The notes under the pieces are model-generated. The model made no database searches and was not told the DNA's origin. It saw nothing but the letters and a program-made list of their open reading frames with translations. From Pteria penguin (Eukaryota > Mollusca > Bivalvia > Pterioida > Pteriidae), in contig CM068580.1 of the NCBI GenBank assembly GCA_035048485.1, positions 36,617,585 through 36,681,584 of the forward strand: DNA of 64,000 nucleotides, written 5' to 3'. Of this stretch, positions 39,801 to 52,000 are shown piece by piece. A program made the position numbers and the translations under genes. How positions within the stretch are numbered: position 1 is the stretch's first letter; each line of letters opens with the position of its first letter.

Positions 39801-41840
39801 TGTAGCCAATCAGCAGGCTCGCTATAAATCTGGATTAAGAATCCTGCTACTTAGGTTGATGTCTCTTAGCCTTTTCTGATATACCAATAGCAAACAATTC
39901 ACGACAACTATTCGTCATTGACCTGTTATTCATTATGTATAGAAATCTCCTACTTCTGTATTGTTCAGTAATTTCTTATAGAGATCATTCACTGATGCCG
40001 ACCTAGGAATATTTACAAACGCTGAGATATTTTTTTCTTTTAATTTTCAGTTCGATAAAATTTATGATGGGTTTTATACTTTAGATTGAGATTACATTTG
40101 CGATGCCAGAATGATGACATCTGTTAATGGAACGTGTCATAATTGTATGTGTTTTTGCCAATCATCCAATATAATGTTTTGTGTTCTTTGTTTGGAACTA
40201 GCTTACATGGTTATAGACAATAGTAGTAACTATGATTGCGTCAATACTGTATTGATTTGATTACATCATACTATGAAGGTGATGATCAACATGGTGGCGT
40301 GTCGCGACATTATTTTACTTGTATTGGTCGTAAACAAGTTGTACGCGTTCATTATCTGTTCGCGTGTATGACGGACTTCCTCCAAAAAAAGGCACAGAAT
40401 AGTTATGCACATTTTATTCTGTAAAATTTCTGCACGAGGAAACATACTGTTTTGTTTTCAAAAAAAAATAGCTTCAGAAATAAAAATTGGGATTATGGAT
40501 TTGATACAATAACACCTGAAATGAATACGGAAGGGTCGAGTCACTATCGATCAAGCGTTACATAGCTCCATATTAATACGTGAAAGAAATCTTACTTGCC
40601 CAAAATTAAATCCGTTTTTGAGACATTCTCAATCCGTCGCGTAGGATGAAGTGGGGACACAAGTATTTTTAAACAATTCATCAAGACGAGATTTTGTTGA
40701 TTGGAATGTTTTGCATTTTTGGTGTCTAAATAGCATACCTGAATCACTACAGGACTTTTGCATGCACATATCTCAGTGCAGTTTATAGAACACCATCATT
40801 CTCAACAACATAGTCTGTACAAATCTCAAGCACCATCCACAATACACAGTGAGTCGAAATTCAGACATCTCGAACTTATCACATAGGGTTAGACTAATAA
40901 TATGTATTTCAATTAAAATGTTGAAGAAGGCGACTCTCTCATTTTTAAATAATGAAAAATGAGAACATGACAAACAACGACCATTGGAACATTATCAAAC
41001 CGAGCAGATCTGAAATATAACTATAAAATGCTATTAACTCGATCTTTGTCCAAATTATGAAATACATATATGAGACAGAGACAAAGACGAACGTATTTGC
41101 AGTATATAGATATCTAGTTTACTTATCTTGGAGGCATGTTAAAGGCAAATGCTTCGCCTTTATTGAATTTGAATTTACAAGTCAAGTCGATCTAAGCACA
41201 GAACGAAGAGATTTCAATATTTTCCACACAATTCAATGATGCACAATTAACAAAATAACTATACATGAAAATGCCTTCTGTAATTTTTGGCTTTACACGA
41301 TTTAAGTATAAAATCGTAATCTAACACACACGTGACACACACACCTAAACATACAACCACAGACACAAACAAACAAACACACACACACATTCATAAAATT
41401 ACTTAACCCTACCATGTTATGTTTCTGCATTTCAAGGTGTTTGATCATCTAAAAATACTGCTGGTATCAAGGGTATCCTGGTCCTCACAACCAGAATTGA
41501 AGCAGACTTACAGAGAGATGTCTAACACTCCGAGTTTTTTTTAAATGCTAACAGTATCAATATTAAGATACTAAGACTTTCAGCCATTATCAATCTGAAC
41601 CGATAACAAGATGTGTCTTGAACAAATTTACTCATTGTGTTTTATGGATTTTTCAAATCTGACTTCAACAAGGATCCTTGCCACTTACTGCAATAAATTA
41701 ACAGATATTGATGTGGTTTTTGACCGCTTGTAAAGCTAGCTGACGTTGGCGTCAACAGGTTTCATTACCGCATTTCACAACTAATTTGAAGGGTAATTTT
41801 CTATTTTGATGATGTAGTGTTATCTGTCGCTTATCCCTCA
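36810..41840. other. Gene-poor stretch
   Basis: Apart from the SINE remnant, the word 'catatgccaatattcc' recurs loosely at 37406, 37706, 37768 and 37797. A CA-rich patch is at 41325-41390. A patch at 38190-38410 has E-box (cacctg) and homeodomain-like words. No exon is supported. Confidence 0.45.
37437..37660 (+). mobile_element. SINE family S1, diverged copy
   Basis: Retains the body words 'gatgagacaataaaaacc', 'ttcaggtgggtct', 'aaggtcaaaatg', 'catctggcaggtgccgtcat' and 'gtgaaat'. The head is decayed and the tail is lost. Confidence 0.65.
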
Positions 41841-41844
41841 AACC

Positions 41845-42690
41845 TTTTTGAGAGTGTACCGATATCAAAGGGCTTCCTCAAAACCTTATTTGAGAGATAT
41901 CAATGGGTTTCTTCGAAGTATTATTTGAGAGTGTGTCAGTATCAAGATGTTTCCACAAAGCCTAGTTTCAGAGTGTACCGATATCAAGGGATTTCCTTCG
42001 TACCAGATTTCAGAATATACTGATACATCAAGGGATTGCCTCAAAGTCTTATTTGAAAAATTCATTAATATCGGATTTCAGGAAGTACGAATATAAGGGG
42101 TTTCATAATACATGATTTTAGAGTGTACCAGTGTCAAAGGGTTTCCTCAAAACTTTATTTGAGAGTATAGCGATATCAATGTGTTTCCCCCAAAGCCTTA
42201 TTTAATAGTGTACCGATATCAAGGGGTTTCCATAGGACCAGAATTCAGAATATACCTATACGTCAAGGGATTGCCTCTAAGTCTTATTTGACAAATTTCT
42301 TAATATCGGATTTCAGGAAGTACCAATATAATGGGTTCCCTAATTAGCTAATACCTGATTTTAGAGTGACCCGATATCAAAGGCTTTCACCAAAACCTTA
42401 TTTTAGAGTGTGTCGATATTCAGAAGTTTCTCAAACCTTTATTTAAGAGTGTTCCGATATCCAAGGGTTTCCTCAAAGGGTACTAATATCAAGGAGTTTC
42501 CTTGATACCTGATTTCACATTGTATGAGATAAAGGGATTCCTTTAAAGCCTTATTTCAGATGTAAAGGGGTTTATTATATAATTTCAGAGTAAACCATTT
42601 TCAAGGGATTTCCTTGTTATGAGATTTCATAGTGTACTGATATCAAAGGTTTGTCTTAAACCTGATTTCAGAGTATACCAAAGGGTCGTT
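41845..42690. repeat. Degenerate 42-bp-type array with 235-bp higher-order repeat
   Basis: Unit theme: gagtgtaccgatatcaa, gggtttcctcaaa, ccttatttgag. Segments starting cagaatatac at 42011 and 42246 repeat the same run of variant units (gattgcctc, agtcttattt, aatatcggatttcaggaag), giving a 235-bp higher-order period. Not related in sequence to the 34.6-36.8 kb satellite. Confidence 0.8.
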
Positions 42691-42699
42691 GGCCTGTCT

Positions 42700-45195
42700 G
42701 AGTATTTCGATAATTCCGACATCAAGAATCTGCTGAAGCGATGTAAGGGTATAATGATTTATAATTTAGGGCAGTGTTATAATACAAAGGTCAGGTTTAC
42801 TAGATATTAATACGATTTCATATTAATGTGTTATTCCACATGTTACCCACCTACATAAAAAAACATATACTACTTCAAACACCATAAGTCACATTGAAGC
42901 GTGTATGCTTTCAGGGTCATTTATGTTTTATATTAATTTTACGTATTGTCGCGCAATATAAATTATGAATATCGCCAAAAGAAAAAGGTTATCAAGAAAA
43001 TAGAAATACAATGTACAATGAAGAAAACGTTATCAATACAAGTAGGAAGTACATTGTAAAGATTTTTTTTCATAGATACCATACAGTGGCAGTACACGCT
43101 TTTATGTATTATTACATGTATTATTGCACATATCGCCGTAGTTATCCGAGAGATGTACACTCTTACCTGCTGAAATAAACACCTTTGCCACAGGTATTAT
43201 TAATGTCGATGTCAGTAACTGGTGACAAATGCATTATCCGAATTCCTTTTGGTCACACTATACAAAGTCCGTCTATTTCATTATAAAGGAAAGCTATGTT
43301 GCCGACATTTTCACTTTTTGTTGACTTTAACAACCCTGTTCTCCAGTAGCCATTCTATGTCTACGATCGATATCGTCTGTCAATCATGTGTTTCATACAC
43401 CTTAATGAAATATTCTACACCAATAACCGATACAGCAGACGATAAATCCAGCCCTCTCGCTCACAAACCGTGTATTCATTCGCTTTCGTTATGTAATGTT
43501 ATAATGCATATGTTCTCCCTAATCAGTTGTCGGTTAGATGCGTCTATCGTGGATAAATCTATATTAAAACATTTAACACGCGAAATCAATAATTTCCACT
43601 TTTAAGCGATGACGTACGGTTTATTTTAGTTACCCTGACGCCATGTTTTAAACGCATACAAAATCAAACAATGCTTGAATGTTGTAAAAAAGAAAAACAT
43701 TTCAAAATCAATTTTTAAAAGAAATGCTTTTCCCCAAAACATTGTTCAATATCACAAATATGTGTAAAATGAATGCCATAGTTAAACGAAGTAATTATGA
43801 GAACTCATTTTAAAATGGAGATAAAAAAATCTGCAGTTTTATTCCGGATACAACAATTTAAAGGGTATTTGAGAAATTCGTTGTAATTAACAAAAGTACA
43901 GATTTAGCACGGATACTCTCAACAAATTTAAATCACAAAATAACATGTGCATGAGATCGAAACGAATGCTCAGAATTTCTTTATTTAGTCGTTATTGTTG
44001 CGAATATTTTAGATTTGTAGTTAGATATTTACGCTGATGTAATTTGCTTAGATAGAAATCTATTCGCACATTTATTTTCGTTTATCTCCATTTTGAATTC
44101 TTAAACATCGAATTTATCTTTGAATAGTAATGTAATCTTACGGGGAAAATTATTTCCAAGGCCTATTAAAATGCCACATTCTATGAATTTAATAGTACAC
44201 TTACAAAGGTTTATATTATGTAGTTTCTGAATTTTATCAACATTTTATCAACACGATTCTTCTTTTGATATGCCTTATTGAATCGTGATTATGATTATGT
44301 GTAGAATTGAAAACAGACAGATGCATTAAGTACACGGAATTATCATATTATGTTACGATGTTTAGCTAGTATATGTATAACGTATACATGTACATATATT
44401 AAGATATATATTAAAAGTTATATTATACTAATACTAGTAGGAGTAGTATTATCAGGTGAAAAGATAGGGACATAAGTGGTAGAGTGGGTTAGAACATTGT
44501 GCTGGACAACTCTCAATTCTGGCAGTTCGTCCTGCGACTCGAGGCTTTTGTATAGTGGATAAATACTAGAACTTGATCTCTCTCAAAACTAAACTGGCAA
44601 ATAATTGGATGTTTTCTAAAGTGTTGTGTAGGGAAAATTAGGAAGTCAATAATTAAAGAAGCAACTTGAATTGAAAATAAAAGGAAAACATTGCAAATAA
44701 TTTTAAAATGATTTTATTGAAAATTAAATGTCATTTGACATCTTCGAAAACTCGCTAACTTTCCCACGACTGAAATGTTTGTTTGTTTGAAGGTTTTTTT
44801 TTTTGTTTTTTTTTTGGGGGGGGGGGGGTTGTTTATTATTAGTATTATTGCTATTATTATTTGTTTACCAAAGGAAAATTCTCAAAATTCATCTTCGGAA
44901 TTCTCATAAGATCAGTTTTTAATTTTCTATAGAAAAATTCTCATCGGACATAGAAATCGAAATTGTACAGGGGAAATCTGGATGTATTGCAATGGATACG
45001 CCAATGGCGAATGGTAGTGTAGTTATCTGTAAGTCTTGAAATGGGAATATTAATTTTGTAGAATTAAAAGTACAGAATAAATTTTGACCAAGGAAATACC
45101 AACCTTTTTTATACTGGATACTTGGATAAATAATTACAATGGTCAAGGGAGAACACCCCCCCTTTCCAACAATCTCTGTATGTTTATTTCGTAGA
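42700..45195. other. Gene-poor stretch
   Basis: No supported exon. A T/G homopolymer junction lies at 44794-44828. No repeat array was seen. Confidence 0.45.
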
Positions 45196-45270
45196 GTTTA
45201 TTATTATTATTATAATTATTATTGTTATTGTTATTATTATTATTATTATTATTTTTTTTTTTTTTTTTCG
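45196..45270. repeat. (TTA)n microsatellite running into poly-T
   Basis: Imperfect TTA repeat with TTG interruptions followed by about 18 T. Confidence 0.92.
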
Positions 45271-45369
45271 TTAAGAGACACAATAGAAGTGCTCCGATAT
45301 ATTGATTTGTCGCTAATACGTTTTCCGGGAACGATTTTGTGGTTTCTGTCCCAAAACAATGACCTCAAT

Positions 45370-45465
45370 CTAAGTCATAACGCTTTCATAATTGTGTACC
45401 TCTAAGTCATAACGCTTTCATAATTTTGTACCTCTAAGTCATAACGCTTTCATAATTTTGTTCCA
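45370..45465. repeat. Three exact-length 32-bp tandem copies
   Basis: ctaagtcataacgctttcat then aattttgtacct starts at 45370, 45402 and 45434. The copies are nearly identical. Confidence 0.92.
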
Positions 45466-45589
45466 GACTAAAATATCCTTAATAAGATTTCATTCCCGAA
45501 TAAATATTTTGTAATCCTCTCTATTTATTGACATTAGAGTTCTTGAATCAAGATATTCCAGTCGACAATCTTGCTTTCACTACACATGT

Positions 45590-46070
45590 CGTTTTTCTTG
45601 GGTAATTGACAAGTCCCCGGGAAAACGCAAGTTTCTTCTGATGTTTACACAAAAGTGATCTATAAAGCCTAATGAGTTCGGCCACGATCTTGATTTTCCT
45701 GACAATTTTTCATGTAAGAAGCTTATGTTTTCTTAATTAAGGTCCAAATTGGTTGAGGGCTAATGGCCACGGCCGCTACTTCCTGTCTTTAATACTCCGT
45801 GGACCATGTTCGCTGGTATTACAGCATCAATAATGAATTTGTCAAGTCAAATAATTGATGTGGTCGAGCAATGTTGGATTCATAAGGCTGGCCACGGGGG
45901 AGCTATTCTTTACTGCAAAGTTGTTTTCTATCATAAATATATTAGAGCTGATCATGCCAGTGTATCGTCTGTCATAGCTTGGGAGGCCGGGGAGGTATTT
46001 CCTTGCAGATTTACGACTCTTGTAAGGATGCTGACGGCCAGATAAAGAGTTCAGCGCCGCTTGCAACATC
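45590..46070. promoter_or_regulatory. Possible conserved regulatory island
   Basis: Higher-GC, high-complexity patch with a TTAATTAA palindrome (cttaattaag at 45732-45741), an ETS-like acttcctg and several ATAATT/TCAATAAT words. Frames through it match nothing I know. Enhancer function is inference. Confidence 0.25.
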
Positions 46071-46197
46071 TTTTGTTCGTTTTTTGCACGACATCGTGAT
46101 GGTTGATGTAGTTGCAGATGATAGTTGGAAAATTCTGCCTCTTTCTGATTGAACTATTGGTTTACTTTATTTCTTGTTATTTGATATTCGTAGTCAT

Positions 46198-46472
46198 CAG
46201 ATGCGGATCTAGAAATTTTGTTAAGAGGGGGTCCACCCGAATGAATTTTCCGAGAGGAGATCCACCTATATTTGTGTGTGTGTGTGTGTGTGTGATTGTG
46301 TGTGTGTGTCTGTGTGTGTGTGTGTAGATGTAGGTGTGTGTGTGTGTGTAGGTGTAGGTGTGTGTGTGTGTGAAATTACTTATTTAACATAGAAAAATAA
46401 CAACAAAAGTAATTTTCGCCGATTTTCAGGGTGGGTCCAGACCCCTGGTCCACCCTCTGGATGCGGGCATGG
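46198..46472. mobile_element. Possible MITE with internal (GT)n
   Basis: Degenerate inverted ends (atgcggatctag on the left; ctctggatgcgggcatg on the right), with matching inner 'gggggtccacc' and 'ggtgggtccagac'. A GT microsatellite (46273-46372) has grown inside. Ends are too decayed to type. Confidence 0.35.
46273..46372. repeat. (GT)n microsatellite, interrupted
   Basis: GT runs separated by 'att', 'ct', 'agatgtag' and 'aggtgtag'. Confidence 0.95.
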
Positions 46473-47377
46473 TTGTTTGCTCATTCAGTGGTGTTTAACA
46501 GAAATTGCAGTTTTGTTTTAGACAAGAGAATGTATTAAGTCAGAGCGTTGTATTTTCATTTTATGAATTTACTGATTAATATTTTGGTACTAACTCTATC
46601 ATAAGACGTTAATATGTTTTAGAATCATCCACTTCTTTTAAACTTAAAGATAGTATAGTTATGTTAAACTTAGCATTGTCTTGTTTCACTTTGGTTCGCC
46701 TACCAATAGCAGTATAGAGTTGAACTCCATTTTGGCGAAGAGAAAACAGATTAGTTACATATGTTACATATAGTTACACATTTTGCACAGATACTGATAA
46801 CTTCAACAATGTACCCCTAAACCACCCCATCCCATACCGTTTCAGCCGGACACGTCAAAATAGCAGCAAGTCAGGGGTAGGGGTACATTGTTATAGTGAA
46901 GTTATCATTAATAGGTACTCTGTATATGTTTGTTTTCTATACCGACTGACGGCAGACGGCGGTTTATGCGATATACATCATATGGGCGTCTATTTCTAGT
47001 ACAATTCAGAGTTTCGAGGTATTTTTATATAGTACACATAGTTATTGCCCTTGTCGTAATTGTTGGTCGATAGCGGTCTGCAGATGTTGCTTGGCATGTC
47101 CTGGACAAAGTTCAATCCAGGAGACAAATGAATGTCGGTGATATTGTTCTGACATGATATATAGAACCATTATAGGTTAGCTGGATATTCACTCGTTCTC
47201 ATTCAATGACATTCCCTAAGGACAAGGTCGAAAATGCTACTAAAATAACAAAATTTAATTACAGTAATTAACATCTAGTGCATACTTTGTTTGCTATTTT
47301 TTTCAAGTGTACGTTTACCATGCACTTGATACGATTGTGCCATCGTGTATATGATGCAGTTTTGTGTCGGACCTATC

Positions 47378-47378
<1 letters not shown>

Positions 47379-47422
<44 letters not shown>

Positions 47423-47437
47423 GTAATAATAATAATG
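47379..47437. repeat. (AAT)n microsatellite
   Basis: About 19 AAT units with one AGT interruption. Confidence 0.97.
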
Positions 47438-47579
47438 ATTTTTTAATTTATTTATTTTTTATTATTATTTTTTTTATTTCACACAATATGATTTGACACA
47501 CAATACAATACATTCAGATTCATATACATCAAAAACACACACCCGAACATGTTCATTTAAATAGGACACACACACATAT

Positions 47580-47620
47580 ATATGTGTAGGTGTATGTATA
47601 CATATATGTATGTGTATGTG

Positions 47621-47710
<90 letters not shown>

Positions 47711-47749
47711 CACATACATATATGTATACATACACCTACATATGTATGT

Positions 47750-47822
<73 letters not shown>

Positions 47823-47965
47823 CATATATGTATACATACACCTACACATTCATATATATACATATAGATATACATACACATACATATTTACACACACACA
47901 TATACACGTATACATATATATACATGTATACATATACACACATACATACACATATACATATACAG
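47580..47965. repeat. Compound (AT)n / (CATA)n array with inverted arms
   Basis: Two AT tracts (47627-47706 and 47757-47816) are flanked by the word gtgtaggtgtatgtatacat in one orientation (47584 on) and its reverse complement twice (to 47740 and to 47850). The whole can fold back on itself. Confidence 0.9.
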
Positions 47966-48472
47966 TATATTTCAATACTTAAGGTAATCTTTTAGTATTT
48001 TGTAATTGTAATATCTATACTATGATAATAAGACACATTTTATTGATTTGTGTTTTTTGTATCCTACATATGTATATCAATATTTACGCTATAATAACAA
48101 TAGAACAGGAGAAAGACAGGAAAAGTAACTGTAAGGACCAAAGGGATGATAGTAAGGAATTAGAGGGAAAGAAGGAAAAAAAGAAAGGGTAGATTGGAAA
48201 GGAGAGGGAAAAAATTCTAATATACTCTCATATACATATTCATACACTCATTAACATACGAAAACATACATGCACACTCACATAATGACTCATTGATTAG
48301 TATGTCATAGTAACATTTAATTACATTTTGAGAGAATAATATATGTATGAATCAAGGTGGCATAAGTAGTATCTGTCATAGATTTCTGTAAATATATCTA
48401 AATTATCTACAAAATTTGGTGGGTTTTTCTTTTTTACTGACCAGGGACACTTTATGAAATTTATTAATTAAT

Positions 48473-48496
48473 TCATTAATAATAATAATAATAATA

Positions 48497-48527
<31 letters not shown>
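48473..48527. repeat. (AAT)n-(ATT)n inverted microsatellite
   Basis: AAT units followed after 'agtt' by ATT units make a self-complementary hairpin. Confidence 0.9.
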
Positions 48528-48529
<2 letters not shown>

Positions 48530-49056
48530 TGAAGTTACAATTAGAATGGGTAATTCTACTACTTTCACGTACACGTATTTGATTGATTTGTATTTTACGC
48601 ACTGTTAAGCATATTTCAACTTTTTAAAAGTTGCATGTTGTGTACGTTGTTCGTTGCTAGCTTTCAAATGCGATCAAATTACAAAAATCTCATTTTCTCA
48701 CTTTAAATTGATCAAAATGTGAAAGTTAGGAAAAGGCAATGTTGTATTTTGTTGCTGTGCCCATATAGCTTTCGTACTAGGGTTTGAAAAGTCCTCTGTA
48801 CCAGGGTTGAAAAATCTTTAAGTAGTATTGTTGCCGTTTTCAATTGTTCTTTAGGAGTATTTATGTACATTTTCATAAATGTGTTATTTGTAATAATGTC
48901 GATACCTTAGAATGACAACCATTTTTTTGGATTAATGTTTTGTCCCATTGTGAATCAGAAATTGTTAAACAATGTGAGTATAAAACATCAAAATACCAGT
49001 GATACATACAAGAGTGAATATGCACAGAAATGTTACATATGTTCCTTGTTTTATAG
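48528..49056. other. Intron or 5' flank of the visible UTP6 part
   Basis: No exon encoding the UTP6 residues that should precede EMWALYI was found here. It ends at the acceptor cttgttttatag. Confidence 0.5.
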
Positions 49057-52000
49057 GTGAAATGTGGGCATTATATATTAAGGCATACCGTGACGTACTG
49101 GAGGAAAATGCAGGAAGCCTGTCAGGCCATGAGGTATATATGTGTCTTGTATAGTCCGTTGTCATAACGCTTCGGTGTAGATTATTCTGTGAACATAAAT
49201 AACATATTTCCTAGTCTATGCATATGTAGGAAGTTGTATACCTCCTGTCTCTGCGTTACATCATGGCTGATATTTGTTGAAAGAGAAATAAAACTGTAAC
49301 TTGTAAAAGAAATCCCAGTCTTGTTCAATCGGTTGTTGTAAACTTCTGATATAGAACACATACGTTTTTATAATGTCATATTAATTCTCTTTCTGAGCTA
49401 TGCTAAACTTTTCCTTGCAGAACGTAGACAAACTACTGGAATTGTATGAAAAATGTGAGAGAGAACATTGTAGCACATCAGAGCTGTATTGCCAATGGGT
49501 AGGTAATGGAAGATGTTTATGTAATTTCCCAAAAAGATGTTCGATACGTAGTGTTTGCTCGGTTCGTCTTTTTCTATTATTACCATCTTCTCGAGACAAG
49601 CGTACGTAATATCTTGAGATATTACGTACGATTGTCTCGAGAAGATAATTATTAAGGTTATTGTTGGTATTTGGGTCTAAAATAGATATCTATGACAAAA
49701 ATTTCAATGTCATGTATGAAATATTATAACTTAAAAATCGTAAGTGATAGAGGTACAGGGCTTTCAGAAATAATTATGAAATAGAGCATGTGTATTTAAG
49801 ATAATGGTTAACTGTCACCACGACCTTGACCTTTTTGTAATAATATGTGATAGAGACAAAGGATTTTCTGCAATTATGATTAAAGAACAAGGCATTCATA
49901 TTTACGAGAAAGTCAATCTTGAACTTTGATCTTTTGCATATGAATGATAATAAATTGAGAAGCGGGAGTGATAGGCATTTGGTTTTTGGGAATGATATAT
50001 GGATGACGGGGCTTGTAGTCAGTTGACATGGTAAATTTTATTGTTGGAAAACAGTGAGTGATATAGGCACAGGGTCCTTATGAATGATGAATGGAAAATG
50101 GGTCTTAATATTGGTAACAAGGTAAAAGTCAATGATGACCTTGACCATTTAAGTTTTTATTAAAATCTTTTATCTCTGCATAGTTGCATGATAGAGGAGA
50201 CATTGGGTTTTCAAGAATAAGTGGATAAAAGGACTTACTTTTTGGTAACAAAATTCAAGGTCACAAATCAGCTTGATTTTGAATAATTAACTTAAAATGT
50301 TATAACCGTTGGAACTGTGGTAGGCATTGGTTGTTTAGGAATAGTGAAGAAACTGCAAGAGACTACAGACCCTTAATTTCATTTTGGACATTTTATAATT
50401 GGTGGATTATAATTATGTCTTGTGCTCTTAAGGTAATCATTTCATAACATGCACTAGTTAGATCTTAATAGATACAACTTTTATCTTTAAAATGAATATA
50501 TCATTTTGAAGCATCGTACAAAATAAGACCTTTTACTTAAAGGTATTTTGAAAATAATGTTATTCAGTTTAATAGGGATAATTAAAATTTGTATTGAATC
50601 TTATATTTTCCTCATATTTTTTCACAAAAGACAAAATTTTGAAAAAAAAAACAACTTGCGTTAATAGTTCCATAATATTGTAATTTATCAATATTCACAA
50701 ACAAAAATGAAGTTCACTGTGCATTTACGTTTTTTATATATATAACTAGCAGAGATAACTCCTTTAAAGGAATTCATATTGTAGAATCCCAAACTTTACA
50801 GTTACAAACATCAAGATCACCTAAGGTGACATACATTTTGCTTAAACAAATAACCATATAACAAAAATTATTTTTGTTGATGTCTTATTTTGTCATTTGA
50901 GGCTTGTTATGGATGGATTACTTTAAGCCATAAACCTTGAAATCTCTAGATATACATATATACTGATACATGTATCATTTGTCTAAAATATTAGATACAG
51001 ATATTGTTTCTTTAGTTCCCAGATTATCATGTATTTAATCCTCTGAACTAAATCTGCACACTTCAGTTTAAAAGGGGGTAGGCTTGGTGTAGTTGTGAAG
51101 CTATAGGATTGTGGTGCAGAAGATTTGGATTCGATTCCTGGTTGCTTCATTATGGTTAAGAGATTGGTTACCATCTGCTACGATGTCACAATGTAACTAA
51201 AAATTGTTATAAGCAACATAAAACACCAGTCAACCAACCAACCGATCACTTTTTAAAAGTGGTTTTATATGCAAAAATAGTTTTGATATAATGTTATCAA
51301 TAATAATAATAATAGAATACAGCAAGGGATGTTACTTTTATGAAGTATAAACTTGCAGGTTACTGATATACTACTGCTATTGTTGTAATCTTCTGCTGCT
51401 GCTTTACTGTGATTCTCTTTTACATTTACAGAGTGATACTTTAGTAAAATTTGAAAAAATTGAAAGAGCCCAAGAAGTTCTTGATAAAGCTGTATCAGAG
51501 TATCCTGAATGCTTGTTACTATGGAAACGTCGATTACAACTGATGATGGAGATTAGATGTGAAGAGAACCAGATTCTGAAAATCTTTAATAAAGCCAGAA
51601 AATCATTGAAAGATCAGGTGACATAAACAAAATCCATTTCAACTCCATATTGCTTCAAAAATGCTACATGAATTGCAACTCTAAATAAAATAAATGTAAA
51701 GTGAAATAGTGAACATTGATCCTTCTTTATTGATGGTTGGAGGATAAAGCATTACGTAATGTCCTTCTTTTCATATGCTGTACTTATATCAGTAAATCCT
51801 GTTATCATTTATACTTTATTTTCACAAATCTTGCTATAGAGAAACCTGAATTTCACCTAAACCCAGAAATTTTAAATCATGTTGTGTGCAATTGCATAAA
51901 GAGAGATAATGCTAGTCAAGAAAAAGTAAAGGAATTGTGGTTCCTGTGCATGAAAAGAATAATTTGATATAGTACAACTACTCTTTGACATTACAGCTCT

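Noticed and set aside
41057..41239. Short frame containing GKCFAFIEFE, resembling an RRM RNP-1 motif
   Set aside because: No RNP-2 motif, no splice sites at sensible places, and the rest of the frame does not look like an RRM. Most likely coincidence or a very old fragment.
43222..43605. 127-codon plus-strand frame
   Set aside because: Tested as a possible missing UTP6 exon; it contains none of the conserved UTP6 N-terminal residues and lacks acceptor and donor at useful positions.
44470..44565. tRNA/SINE-like head (taagtggtagagtgg ... gcagttcgtcctgc)
   Set aside because: Box spacing is roughly right but the B box is poor, and no body or tail follows.
47474..47995. Tyr/Ile-rich open frames across the AT microsatellite
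   Set aside because: Pure translation of TA and CATA repeats.
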